A stretch of DNA of 24,602 nucleotides from JBFHDX01 sp041584475 (GTDB lineage Bacteria > Pseudomonadota > Alphaproteobacteria > UBA8366 > JADFVY01): assembly GCA_041584475.1 (NCBI GenBank), contig JBFHDX010000055.1:1-24602 (forward strand). Direction: 5' to 3'. This document shows, in pieces, positions 7,047 through 15,215 of this stretch (position 1 is its first letter; every line of letters starts with the position of its first letter). Under the pieces are notes generated by a model. That model had not been told where the DNA came from. It did not search any database and saw nothing but the letters and a program-made list of their open reading frames with translations. Position numbers and translations under genes: made by a program.

Positions 7047-9695
7047 ATGGAGCTCCTCTTCCTCCTGCTGCTCATCCTGCTGATGATGTGGGCCCTCGGT
7101 TCGGGCTTCCCGGTTGCTTTCGCGCTGCCCGGCTCGGCCATCCTCGCGATCGGCGCGGCCGCTTTCACAGGCTGGCTGTTCGCCAGCGACACGAGCGCCT
7201 ACTTCGCCCAGGGCGGCCCCATCCAGTGGCTCACCGCCGGCGTCACGAATTTCCGCGGCATCTACTGGGAGGCAGAGCGCGACACGCTCATCGCCATCCC
7301 GTTGTTCGTGTTCATGGGAATCATGCTGCAGCGGTCCAAGATCGCCGAGGACCTGCTCGTCACCATGGCCCAACTCTTCGGCCCGATGCCCGGCGGGCTT
7401 GGAATCTCGGTCGTATTCGTCGGTGCGCTGCTGGCGGCGACGACGGGCATCGTCGGCGCCACCGTGGTGGCGATGGGCCTGATCTCGCTGCCGGCGATGA
7501 TGCGCAACAACTACTCGAAGCCCCTCGCAACAGGAACCATCGCAGCCTCGGGAACGCTCGGCCAGATCATCCCGCCGTCGATCGTCCTCATCATTCTCGC
7601 GGACCAGCTCGCGAGCGCCGTCGATCAGGCCAGCACAACGCGCAAGACGCTGTACAAGGAAGCGACGGGCGAGCTCTCGATGCCATCGGAGTTCGACATC
7701 GTCTCGACCAGCGCCGGCGACATGTTCATGGGCGCGCTGCTTCCGGGTCTCGTGCTCGTCGGCGTGTACATGATCTTCATTCTCGTCTCGGCGCTCTTGC
7801 GACCGAGCGTCGCGCCCCCGGTCCACTTCGAAGGCAAGTTCGATACCAAGTTCATCGCCCGCGTCTTGCTGATTCTGGTGCCGCCGCTGACCCTGATCTT
7901 CGTCGTGCTCGGCTCGATCATCCTCGGCGTCGCGACGGTGAACCAGGCCGGCGCCATCGGCGCAATCGGTGCAACCATCATGGCGGGCTACCGGCTGCAC
8001 GAAGGCCGGCCGGGAACATACCACCCGGCCCTGCTGGCGGGGATATCGGTGATCGCGATGGCGATCATAACCAGGATCGCGCCGATCAACGTCAAGAACA
8101 TAGTGACCAGCGGAGACGTCGTCGCGCTCGTCTTCGCGAGCATCGCCGCCGCGACATTTCTCGCCGCCGTGGTCTGGAGCCTTTGGCGCACCTTCAAAAT
8201 CGAGAACACGCTGCGCGAGGTCATGGTCGATACCGCCAAGACGACGTCGCTCGTCTTCATCATCCTGCTCGGGGCGGCGATGCTGACCGCGGCGTTCCGC
8301 GGATTCGGTGGCGAAGATCTGGTGAAGGATTTCCTCACCAACCTGCCGGGCGGGTTCTGGGCCCAATTCATCATCGTCATGGCGGTCATCTTCCTGCTCG
8401 GCTTCTTCCTCGACTTCATCGAGATCGCCGTGGTCGTCGTCCCGATCGTGGCGCCGATCCTGCTCGCCGAACCTTCCGCGAACATCACCGCTGTCTGGCT
8501 CGGGGTTATGATCGGCCTGAACATCCAGACCTCGTTCCTGACCCCGCCATTCGGCTTCGCACTGTTCTACCTGCGCGGAGTCGCGCCGCCGTCCGTGCGC
8601 ACAACGCAGATCTACAAGGGGGTCGTCGCCTTCATCTGCCTGCAACTGCTCGGCCTCGCCATAGTCGGCTTCAGTCCGTGGCTCGTGAACTACCTGCCGA
8701 GCCGTTTCTCGCTGACTGCGGAAACCGCTCCACCGCCGCTCAATCCGAAGCTGCAATACTGCCTCGAGGGCTATCTGTTCGAGGAATACCGGGTCCGCGA
8801 ACCCGAGCTGCGCCAGGGGATCGAGCGTACGAGAGGCTTGGATCTTGACGTGCTGCCCGACGATCTTCGCAAGGACGTCGTCGAGGCGCTGGACAGGGCT
8901 GAGCGTACGTTCCCCTTGATCGACGAGATCGCGACCGCGGAAGCGGCGATCCGACGCAAGGCCAGCAGCTATCGGCCGTTGCATGGTCGGGTCCGCTCGA
9001 TCGAACGACGGGTTGGCCGCCTCGAGGACATGATCGAGGAACTGGAAAACCGGTTGCGGCTTGCGCGCGACAACGAACTGAGGCAACGCGCACTCGAAAG
9101 CGAGATCGCGGCCCTCGTGGCGGAGCGCGACGACCTGCAGGCGCGGATCCCGGAACGCTGGACGGACGAGAGCCACGAGTTCCAGGCGCTGCTCAACGAA
9201 GAGGAAAAGGTCCGCCGCCGTTACCGGCGAACCGTCGACGATGCCTACGTGCCGATCCGCGACGTCGTCGCCATCATCGCCGCTAGCGAACGCCTTGCGG
9301 CACTCGAGGACGAAGTGGCGGCGCTTCGTGACTTCGCTCCGGAGCAAGTCGACGTCGCGGTCGAGCGTATCGGCGACATCGCGCAGGCGGTTGGCGACGT
9401 CGAGGGCGCCCGCGAGATCCGGTCCCTGCTCTCGAAGGCACGGCGTGAACTGCGCAGCCGGGAACCGAAGCACGAGGTGGCGCGGGATTTCATCGATCAG
9501 GCGTCCGCGGCGTTGCGGGACGATCTGCGTTGGCGGCGTCGTGCAACTGAAGCCCTGCTGCCGGGTCTGGAGGCTTACGAATCGCTGATCCGCAAGAATA
9601 TCGGGCTCAGGCAGCAGCCCCGCGTGCCGCGTGACGTAGCGCTAGAGATCGCGGGATGCACCGCCCGCCATCGGGATATTTCGTTGTACTTCTGA
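7047..9695 (+). CDS. TRAP transporter large permease (DctM family) with long C-terminal coiled-coil extension
   Basis: This is an 882-residue protein. Residues 1-550 are the DctM sodium-coupled transport domain: IPLFVFMGIMLQRSKIAEDLL, ATTGIVGATVVAMGLISLPAMM, SGTLGQIIPPSIVLI, GFFLDFIEIAVVVVPIVAPIL and SFLTPPFGFALFYLRGVAP. A ~35-residue polar insert (about 190-228) follows the IPPS helix. A further stretch with additional hydrophobic segments (about 310-385) also enlarges the domain compared with classical 420-450-residue DctM. Residues ~551-882 are hydrophilic, rich in Arg, Glu, Ala and Leu. They have heptad-like runs at ~643-705 (RRVGRLEDMIEELENRL region) and ~732-765 (ERLAALEDEVAALRDF). The ATG at 7047 lacks a good ribosome binding site (GGAG is 15 nt away). 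It is the last gene of the operon. Confidence 0.87.
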   Translation: MELLFLLLLILLMMWALGSGFPVAFALPGSAILAIGAAAFTGWLFASDTSAYFAQGGPIQWLTAGVTNFRGIYWEAERDTLIAIPLFVFMGIMLQRSKIAEDLLVTMAQLFGPMPGGLGISVVFVGALLAATTGIVGATVVAMGLISLPAMMRNNYSKPLATGTIAASGTLGQIIPPSIVLIILADQLASAVDQASTTRKTLYKEATGELSMPSEFDIVSTSAGDMFMGALLPGLVLVGVYMIFILVSALLRPSVAPPVHFEGKFDTKFIARVLLILVPPLTLIFVVLGSIILGVATVNQAGAIGAIGATIMAGYRLHEGRPGTYHPALLAGISVIAMAIITRIAPINVKNIVTSGDVVALVFASIAAATFLAAVVWSLWRTFKIENTLREVMVDTAKTTSLVFIILLGAAMLTAAFRGFGGEDLVKDFLTNLPGGFWAQFIIVMAVIFLLGFFLDFIEIAVVVVPIVAPILLAEPSANITAVWLGVMIGLNIQTSFLTPPFGFALFYLRGVAPPSVRTTQIYKGVVAFICLQLLGLAIVGFSPWLVNYLPSRFSLTAETAPPPLNPKLQYCLEGYLFEEYRVREPELRQGIERTRGLDLDVLPDDLRKDVVEALDRAERTFPLIDEIATAEAAIRRKASSYRPLHGRVRSIERRVGRLEDMIEELENRLRLARDNELRQRALESEIAALVAERDDLQARIPERWTDESHEFQALLNEEEKVRRRYRRTVDDAYVPIRDVVAIIAASERLAALEDEVAALRDFAPEQVDVAVERIGDIAQAVGDVEGAREIRSLLSKARRELRSREPKHEVARDFIDQASAALRDDLRWRRRATEALLPGLEAYESLIRKNIGLRQQPRVPRDVALEIAGCTARHRDISLYF

Positions 9696-9702
9696 TCCGC
9701 GA

Positions 9703-9798
9703 GCGCGGCCGCTCCAGCCGCGCCACGCGAAAACACAGCCTTGACGCGATTTCCGGGGCGCGGGCTCCGGCAGCGGCTCGCATCCGGCGCAGCGCCGG
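9703..9798. terminator. Two hairpins between convergent TRAP permease and LEA14 lipoprotein genes
   Basis: GCGCGGC (9703-9709) pairs with GCCGCGC (9717-9723) across a 7-nt loop, 8 bp after the permease stop. CCGGCGC (9784-9790) and GCGCCGG (9792-9798) form a second, tight inverted repeat 28 bp from the lipoprotein stop at 9827. No T-tracts follow on either strand, so these are only possible terminators for the two converging transcripts. Confidence 0.35.
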
Positions 9799-9826
9799 TG
9801 GCGGCTGGCTGCGTTACCCCGGCGCG

Positions 9827-10312
9827 TCAGATCGGCTGAAACCGGCGACCGGCGGAATCGTTGCGAAGGTCCAGCGACCCGCTCTTGTCGAAGGGCACCG
9901 ACGGCAGCAGGACATTATCGAGATAGATCTTGCCGCCGATGCTGTAATCGAGGCTCTCGCGGTGCTGCAGTGCCTGGATCTGCTGGAAGATCGCCACCAG
10001 CGACACCGACACCTCGACCGGGACCGTCGCCGAGCCGAGACGCGGGATCGTCACCCGCTTGTTCGACAGCCCGTCGGCAAAGTCCATCCCGTTGAGCTGC
10101 AGGGCAACGTCGAGGCCCGTCAACGGGATGTCGAAATCGTTCGGATTGGACACCAGAAGGTCGATCTCGAGACGCTGCAGCAGGCCCTCCGCATTGAGGA
10201 TGCGGACATTCTGCAGGGCGACGCGGGGCTGTTCGATCGACTGCGGCGTCACGCAACCGGCGAGCACCAGAAGCGAAACGAGCCCGGCATTGGCCATCAT
10301 ATTGCGCAACAT
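9827..10312 (-). CDS. LEA14-like (LEA type 2) lipoprotein
   Basis: This 161-residue predicted lipoprotein starts MLRNMMANAG and has the hydrophobic run LVSLLV with the lipobox LAGC (Cys20 lipidated). The body is a single LEA type 2 / WHy-like beta-sandwich: VALQNVRILNAEGLLQRLEIDLLVSNPNDFDIPLTGLDVALQLNG, where N-P-N-x-x-x-I-P-L is the family hallmark. FADGLSNKRVTIPRLGSATVPVEVSV follows. Such bacterial proteins sit on the periplasmic side of the cell envelope and are linked to desiccation or envelope stress, but the molecular role is unknown. GGGAG five bases before ATG 10312 supports the start. A likely own promoter at 10385-10413 makes it independent of the mmgE-like gene. The open frame extends far upstream, but only this part has a sensible protein pattern. 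Confidence 0.87.
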   Translation of the reverse strand: MLRNMMANAGLVSLLVLAGCVTPQSIEQPRVALQNVRILNAEGLLQRLEIDLLVSNPNDFDIPLTGLDVALQLNGMDFADGLSNKRVTIPRLGSATVPVEVSVSLVAIFQQIQALQHRESLDYSIGGKIYLDNVLLPSVPFDKSGSLDLRNDSAGRRFQPI

Positions 10313-10384
10313 GACATCTCCCGTTCGGCGGTCCCCGCCAGGCTGATCCCTGCCCGGACAACTGAAACCAAGATTAGATTCGGA

Positions 10385-10413
10385 ATTATGAACGCAACCT
10401 CTATTTCGCGAAA
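10385..10413 (-). promoter_or_regulatory. Likely sigma70 promoter of the LEA14-like lipoprotein gene
   Basis: Read on the minus strand, TTTCGC (complement of 10408-10413) and CATAAT (complement of 10385-10390, 5 of 6 to consensus) are 17 nt apart. They lie 73 bp before the lipoprotein start in a locally AT-rich stretch. The -35 box overlaps a perfect 10-bp palindrome TTTCGCGAAA (10404-10413), which could be an operator. Confidence 0.5.
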
Positions 10414-10452
10414 CTGCTACGCGAATGCCGCGGCACGATGACCCGTCATTGG

Positions 10453-11796
10453 CTACGCCGCGGCGCGGGAACCCGCCGGCGAGAACAGGAGCTCCAGGAA
10501 GCCCGCCAGCGCGCCATCCTCGCTGTCCAGCGCCGCAACACGATCGAGCAGCCTGGCCGAATCCCGCCGGCCGAGCACCGGCTCGGTCGCGCGACGGAAC
10601 TTCGCGCTGATCTCTTCGTCCGCGAGCGGCCTCTCCGCGTCGCCCCGGGCCTGCATGTCGCCCGAGTCGAGTCGCCGCCCGTCTTTGAGAACGAGGCGTG
10701 CACGGGCCCAGCGCTCGCCGGGAAACCGGGCGCTGAGCGCGACATCCTCGCGTACGGTCATGGCCTCGCTCAGGCGCAGGATCGTCGCATCGCCCATCCC
10801 CGATTCGCCGATTTCCGCAGGTCCGACGACCCCGCGGACGATCGCGGCGGCAACCGGAAACGAAAGGCTGTACTGCGCCTCTTCCGTATTCGCGGGACGG
10901 CGCGTCGTCAGCCGTGCAGCCTCGTAGAACGTCTCGATCTCGACCCGTTCGACGTCGGCGGACGTGAGCCTGTTCGTGCGCATGACCGAAAGCACCGCCT
11001 CGACGGCCGGCTGGGCCCAGCGACAGACCGGATACGGCTTGAAATACTGCTCCATGATGCGCCAGCGGCTGCCGAGATCGGACCAGAGCGCGGCCATCCC
11101 GGCGCCCTCGACGGTGACCGCGGGCGCGCCGGTGAAGCCGTCCGCCGCCAGGTACGCGGCCGACACCCCGGCCATCGCGCCCCATCCCGAGCCGTCCTTC
11201 ACCATCGTCGGATGATCGATGCAGCGCATCATCTGGCTGCGCGGCCCGTGATATTCGGCGATGCCCAGGGCGTGCCGCGTCGCCTCGGCGCCGATGCCCA
11301 GCTGCCGCGCGCCCAGCGCCGCGCAGGCGACCGCCACCCACGCACCCGAGGTGTGATAGTCGCGCACCGTCTGGTGCAGCGCCATGCCGGCGCGGACGCC
11401 CAGCTCGTAACCGAGGACCAGCGCCGTCAGGAAGTCGCGCCCGTCGGCCTTGCCCTCGGCCTGCACGAACGCAAGCAGCGCGGACAGCACGCCGGCGCCT
11501 GCATGCCCCTTGGTCAGCGGATGGCCGTCATGCGCATCGTAGGCATCGATCGTCATACCGTTGGCAAGCGCCGCGCCGACCGGGCTTGCCTTGCGCCCAT
11601 CGAAGAGCAGCCCGGCGGCGCGTTGCCCGGGCGCGAAATGCTCGGCCGCATGGTTACGGATCGTGCGTGAGAGCGGCGTGCTCAGCCCGGCGGCGGCAAC
11701 ACCCGTCAGATCGAGCACGCAGCGTTTGGCCTGGTCGACGACCTCCGCCGGCAGACCGGCGAAGCCAAGCTGATGGATGAAATCTACCGGCTGCAT
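10453..11796 (-). CDS. MmgE/PrpD-family protein
   Basis: This 447-residue cytoplasmic protein belongs to the MmgE/PrpD superfamily (2-methylcitrate dehydratase, cis-aconitate decarboxylase and relatives). Visible family patterns are: AKRCVLDLTGVAAAG near the N-terminus, ANGMTIDAYDAHDGHPLTKGHAGAGVLSALLA (about 78-110) with the conserved D-x-D-D/H and G-H-x-G-A/S elements, GYELGVRAG, YHTSGAWVAVACAALGARQLG, MVKDGSGWGAMAGVSAAYLA and the later KPYPVCRWAQPAVEA. These are the usual all-helical domain followed by the alpha/beta lid. Length fits (about 440-490). The ATG at 11796 follows AGGGGAT by 8 nt. It lies downstream of glpK with a 282-bp gap, so membership in the glp operon is uncertain. There are no prpB/prpC neighbours, so propionate metabolism is not indicated and the substrate is unknown. 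Confidence 0.85.
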   Translation of the reverse strand: MQPVDFIHQLGFAGLPAEVVDQAKRCVLDLTGVAAAGLSTPLSRTIRNHAAEHFAPGQRAAGLLFDGRKASPVGAALANGMTIDAYDAHDGHPLTKGHAGAGVLSALLAFVQAEGKADGRDFLTALVLGYELGVRAGMALHQTVRDYHTSGAWVAVACAALGARQLGIGAEATRHALGIAEYHGPRSQMMRCIDHPTMVKDGSGWGAMAGVSAAYLAADGFTGAPAVTVEGAGMAALWSDLGSRWRIMEQYFKPYPVCRWAQPAVEAVLSVMRTNRLTSADVERVEIETFYEAARLTTRRPANTEEAQYSLSFPVAAAIVRGVVGPAEIGESGMGDATILRLSEAMTVREDVALSARFPGERWARARLVLKDGRRLDSGDMQARGDAERPLADEEISAKFRRATEPVLGRRDSARLLDRVAALDSEDGALAGFLELLFSPAGSRAAA

Positions 11797-12078
11797 GCGT
11801 TCGATCCCCTGTGCGAAGTCAGCGGCGGCGCTTGCGCCGCACGGATGTCTGCAGGAGCAGCCGACCCAGCCGTATCGACGCCCCCAGCGTAGTTGTCATC
11901 GCGCATCACCGGCCCGACGGTCCAGCGCGACAACGGCGCGAACCGTGCCAGCGCAAACGGCCGGTAACGTTCGGCGGGAGGCCGGCCATCATCGATGCGG
12001 GCGGAACATCGCCCACGCACGGTGCACATCCCGCCGCGCTGTACGCGTCGCCGCGGTTCGTCCGCGCGGCAACGCGGG
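11797..12078. other. Gene-free gap between glpK and mmgE-like gene
   Basis: There is no convincing reading frame in these 282 bases. GCGGCGC (11825-11831) and GCGCCGC (11834-11840) form a tight inverted repeat 29 bp before the mmgE-like start, either a leader structure or the end of the glpK transcript. No T-run and no clear promoter boxes are visible, although the spacing suggests a promoter for the mmgE-like gene lies here. Confidence 0.3.
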
Positions 12079-13572
12079 TCAATGCGTCAAGGTACGCCGT
12101 ACCGCGTCCTTCCAGCCTGCATATTTTGCGGCCCGCACGTCTTCCGCCATGGCGGGCGCGAACCGTCGCTCCAGCGCCCAGCCGCTCGCGAATTCATCGA
12201 GTCCGGGATAAACGCCGGCCTCCAGTCCGGCCAGGTAGGCGGCGCCAAGAGCGGTCGTTTCCAGGACCTTCGGCCGGTCGACCGGCGCATCGAGGATGTC
12301 GGAGAGGAACTGCATCGTCCAGTCGCTCGCCACCATGCCGCCATCGACCCGCAACACGGTCTGCCCGCGATCGGCTTCGGCCCAGTCGCCGCGCATCGCC
12401 TCGAGCAGGTCGCGCGTCTGGTAGCACACGCTCTCCAGTGCGGCGCGCGCAAGCTCGGCCGGACCGGTTCCACGCGTCAGGCCGAACAACGCGCCGCGCG
12501 CCTCCGCGTCCCAGTGCGGGGCGCCGAGGCCGGTGAACGCGGGGACCAGATACACCGACTGTCCGGTGTCCGCCCGCGCGGCCAGTTCAGCGGTTTCCGC
12601 CGCCGTCCCGATGATGCCGAGCCCGTCGCGCAGCCACTGTACGGCAGCCCCGGCGACGAAGATCGAACCTTCGAGCGCATAGGTGGTGCGTCCGTCGAGC
12701 CGATAGGCGATCGTCGTCAGCAGGCGATTGCCGGACGCCACCGGTGTTTCGCCGGTGTTGAGCATGGCGAAGCAGCCGGTGCCGTATGTCGACTTGATCA
12801 TGCCGGGACGGAAGCACGCCTGGCCGACGGTCGCCGCCTGCTGGTCACCGGCCACACCAAGAATGCGCACCGGCGATCCGAGCACGTCCGGCGTCGTCGA
12901 GCCGTAATCAGCCGCACAGTCGCGCACCTCGGGCAACATGGCGGCCGGCACGCGAAACAGGTCGAGGAGGTCCGGATCCCAGCGTCCACCGTGGATGTCG
13001 TAGAGCAGCGTCCGCGAGGCGTTGGTGGCGTCGGTTGCGTGGACCTTGCCGCCGGTCAGCCGCCAGATCAGATAGCAGTCGACGGTACCGAACAGCAGGT
13101 GCCCTTGTTCGGCCCGTTTGCGGGCACCGTCGACGGCGTCGAGGATCCAGGCCACCTTGGTACCCGAGAAATAGGGGTCGAGCAGCAGACCGGTCTTCGC
13201 GGTAAGCGCCGCCTCGTGACCGGCGCGACGGAGTTCGGCGCAGCGATCGGCGGTGCGGCGATCCTGCCAGACGATCGCCCGGTGGATCGGGGCACCGGTC
13301 TCGCGGTCCCACACGATTGTGGTCTCGCGCTGATTGGTGATGCCGATGCCGGCGAGGTCGGACGCGCTCACCGAGGCGCGTTCGAGCGCCTGGCGGCAGG
13401 TCCGGACCGTCGTTTCCCACAGATCTTCGGGATCGTGCTCGACCCATCCCGACTTCGGGAAATGCTGCGCGAACTCTTCCTGCGCCGTCGCCCTGAGCTC
13501 GAACCCGTCGCCGAAAACGATGGCGCGCGACGAGGTTGTTCCCTGATCGATCGCCAACACTTTGCCCGACAT
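12079..13572 (-). CDS. glpK: Glycerol kinase
   Basis: This 497-residue FGGY-family kinase uses ATP to turn glycerol into sn-glycerol-3-phosphate. Characteristic segments in order are: LAIDQGTTSSRAIVF (about 6-20, phosphate-binding loop), GITNQRETTIVWD (about 82-94), the glycerol-contacting FSGTK region, TNASRTLLYDIH, ILGVAGDQQAATVGQACF, STYGTGCFAMLNTG (adenine/phosphate site), PAFTGLGAPHWD and RVDGGMVASDWTMQFLSDI. Length equals the family's usual ~500. The ATG at 13572 has GGGAGGG upstream, and the gene follows glpD by 25 bp, so the two are co-transcribed. With the importer encoded at 16147-22319 it traps imported glycerol in the cell. Confidence 0.97.
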   Translation of the reverse strand: MSGKVLAIDQGTTSSRAIVFGDGFELRATAQEEFAQHFPKSGWVEHDPEDLWETTVRTCRQALERASVSASDLAGIGITNQRETTIVWDRETGAPIHRAIVWQDRRTADRCAELRRAGHEAALTAKTGLLLDPYFSGTKVAWILDAVDGARKRAEQGHLLFGTVDCYLIWRLTGGKVHATDATNASRTLLYDIHGGRWDPDLLDLFRVPAAMLPEVRDCAADYGSTTPDVLGSPVRILGVAGDQQAATVGQACFRPGMIKSTYGTGCFAMLNTGETPVASGNRLLTTIAYRLDGRTTYALEGSIFVAGAAVQWLRDGLGIIGTAAETAELAARADTGQSVYLVPAFTGLGAPHWDAEARGALFGLTRGTGPAELARAALESVCYQTRDLLEAMRGDWAEADRGQTVLRVDGGMVASDWTMQFLSDILDAPVDRPKVLETTALGAAYLAGLEAGVYPGLDEFASGWALERRFAPAMAEDVRAAKYAGWKDAVRRTLTH

Positions 13573-13597
13573 CCTGCCCTCCCGCGCTCGGCCGGCA

Positions 13598-15121
13598 TCA
13601 AGCCGCCGAGCTCAATACGGTTGAATAGTTCTCTTTCAGCCAGTCGGCGAGACGGCGCGCCTCGGCCCCGCTGACGCGCAGCCCCAGTTTCGAGCGCCGC
13701 CAGAGCACGTCGTCTGCGGTCATCGCCCACTCGCTGCGAACCAGGTACTCGACCTCCCGCTGGTAGAGGTCGGCGCCGAAATCGACGCCGAGGTCCTCGT
13801 GATCCTCGACGCCGGACAGGATGTCGTGGGCCCGGGTGCCATAGGCGCGTGCCAGCCTGCGCGCGAGCGTCCGGGTGACCGGCGGATACTGGCCGTGCAG
13901 CTCCGCCACGAGCGTCTCGAACCGGTCGACGGCGAAATCCCCGCCCGGCAGCGTCGCCCCACGCGTCCACGGCCCGCCCATCTGCGGAAACCGGTCCTCG
14001 ATCGTTGCGAGCGCCTGTTCGGCAAGATGCCGGAACGTGGTGATCTTGCCGCCGAACACGTTGAGCAACGCCGGCTCGCCGGGCGAACCCTCCAGTTCGA
14101 GCACGTAATCCCGTGTCGCCTCGTGGGCGGCCTTGCGGCCATCGTCGTAGAGCGGGCGCACGCCGGAGTACGACCAGACCACGTCGTCCGGGCGCACCGC
14201 CTGTTTCAGATATTGACTCGCCGCCGCACAGAGATAGCGGATCTCGTCGGGCGAGATGGACGCGGTGCCGGGATCGCCGTCGAACTCGACGTCCGTCGTG
14301 CCGATCAGCGTGAAGTCCTGCTCGTAGGGAATGGCAAAGACGATCCGCTTGTCGGCGTTCTGAAAGATGTAGGCGCGCGGATCGTCGAACAGGCGGCGCA
14401 CGACGATGTGGCTGCCCTTGACGAGGCGAACGCGCGACGCCGAGTTGAGGCCGATCCGCTGCGCGATGACCTCCGACACCCACGGGCCGGCGGCGTTGAC
14501 GAGAACGCGGCAGGCAATGGTGTCCCGCTTGCCGGTCACGGCGTTCAGCAAGTCGACCTCCCAGCGGTCGTCGCGCTTGACCGCCGAAACCGCATCGCTG
14601 CGCGTGCGGACCTCCGCACCGCGACGCGCGGCGTCGACCGCGTTGAGCACGACCAGCCGCGCGTCGTCGACCCAGCAGTCGGAATATTCGAAGCCTCGCG
14701 TGAAGTCGCTCTTCAGCGGTCGGCCCGCCGGGTCCCGTGTCAGGTCCACGAGGCGCGACGGCGGCAGGATCTTGCGCCCGCCGAGGTGATCGTAAAGGAA
14801 CAGGCCCAGGCGAACGAGCCAGACGGGCCGCAGCGCGCGGTGGTGCGGCAGGACGAATCGAAGCGGCCAAATGATGTGGGGCGCCATGCCAAGCAACACC
14901 TCGCGCTCGATCAGGGACTCCCGGACGAGGCCGAACTCGTAATGTTCGAGATAGCGCAATCCACCGTGGATCAGCTTGGTCGACGCCGACGACGTGCCGC
15001 TGGCGAGATCGTTCTTTTCCGTCAGCAGCACGGACAGGCCCCGCCCGGCGGCATCACGCGCGATGCCACAGCCATTCACGCCGCCGCCGATCACGGCGAT
15101 ATCGTAAACGCCGTTCCCCAC
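13598..15121 (-). CDS. glpD: Glycerol-3-phosphate dehydrogenase, FAD-dependent (aerobic)
   Basis: This 507-residue membrane-associated flavoenzyme oxidises sn-glycerol-3-phosphate to dihydroxyacetone phosphate and hands the electrons to quinone. The N-terminus DIAVIGGGVNGCGIARDAAGRG is the FAD-binding Rossmann loop. It is followed by LASGTSSASTKLIHGGLRYLE, the classical GlpD signature. Later come NAAGPW, the substrate-site KGSHIVV, RIVFAIPYEQDFTLIGTTD, YSGVRPL, and FGGKITTFRHLAE, plus a C-terminal helical domain. The start is GTG at 15121, six bases after GGAGGA, and no better start is present. It is first in the glpD-glpK unit. Its upstream region (15160-15215) holds a row of TTCG half-sites expected for control by the adjacent DeoR-family regulator. 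Confidence 0.97.
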   Translation of the reverse strand: MGNGVYDIAVIGGGVNGCGIARDAAGRGLSVLLTEKNDLASGTSSASTKLIHGGLRYLEHYEFGLVRESLIEREVLLGMAPHIIWPLRFVLPHHRALRPVWLVRLGLFLYDHLGGRKILPPSRLVDLTRDPAGRPLKSDFTRGFEYSDCWVDDARLVVLNAVDAARRGAEVRTRSDAVSAVKRDDRWEVDLLNAVTGKRDTIACRVLVNAAGPWVSEVIAQRIGLNSASRVRLVKGSHIVVRRLFDDPRAYIFQNADKRIVFAIPYEQDFTLIGTTDVEFDGDPGTASISPDEIRYLCAAASQYLKQAVRPDDVVWSYSGVRPLYDDGRKAAHEATRDYVLELEGSPGEPALLNVFGGKITTFRHLAEQALATIEDRFPQMGGPWTRGATLPGGDFAVDRFETLVAELHGQYPPVTRTLARRLARAYGTRAHDILSGVEDHEDLGVDFGADLYQREVEYLVRSEWAMTADDVLWRRSKLGLRVSGAEARRLADWLKENYSTVLSSAA

Positions 15122-15166
15122 GCCTTCCTCCGCCTATGCTGAGCGCATGGGCCGACGCGGCCCGCA

Positions 15167-15213
15167 CGAAACGGTAAAAGAAACCGAACGAACCCTCAAC
15201 GAAAAATTCCGAA
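15167..15213 (-). promoter_or_regulatory. glpD control region: phased TTCG half-sites over a candidate promoter
   Basis: On the minus strand TTCG occurs five times, at (plus coordinates) 15210-15213, 15200-15203, 15189-15192, 15185-15188 and 15167-15170. Three of these are spaced 10 and 11 bp, that is one helical turn. A weak promoter TTGAGG (15194-15199) with TACCGT (15171-15176), 17 nt apart, lies within the same stretch and about 50 bp before glpD. Repeated TTTCG-like half-sites are known for GlpR-type DeoR regulators, so this is the likely repressor site. Binding itself is inferred. Confidence 0.5.
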
Positions 15214-15215
15214 CC

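Noticed and set aside
7017..9473. Long open frame of about 800 codons antisense to the TRAP large permease
   Set aside because: Its translation is rich in Asp, Arg, Glu and His with no domain pattern. It mirrors a clear DctM gene and arises from strong GC bias at third positions.
10313..11341. Upstream extension of the LEA14-like frame into the mmgE-like gene
   Set aside because: The extension is a frame-shifted shadow of the mmgE-like gene. The lipobox, ribosome binding site and likely promoter all support the start at 10312.
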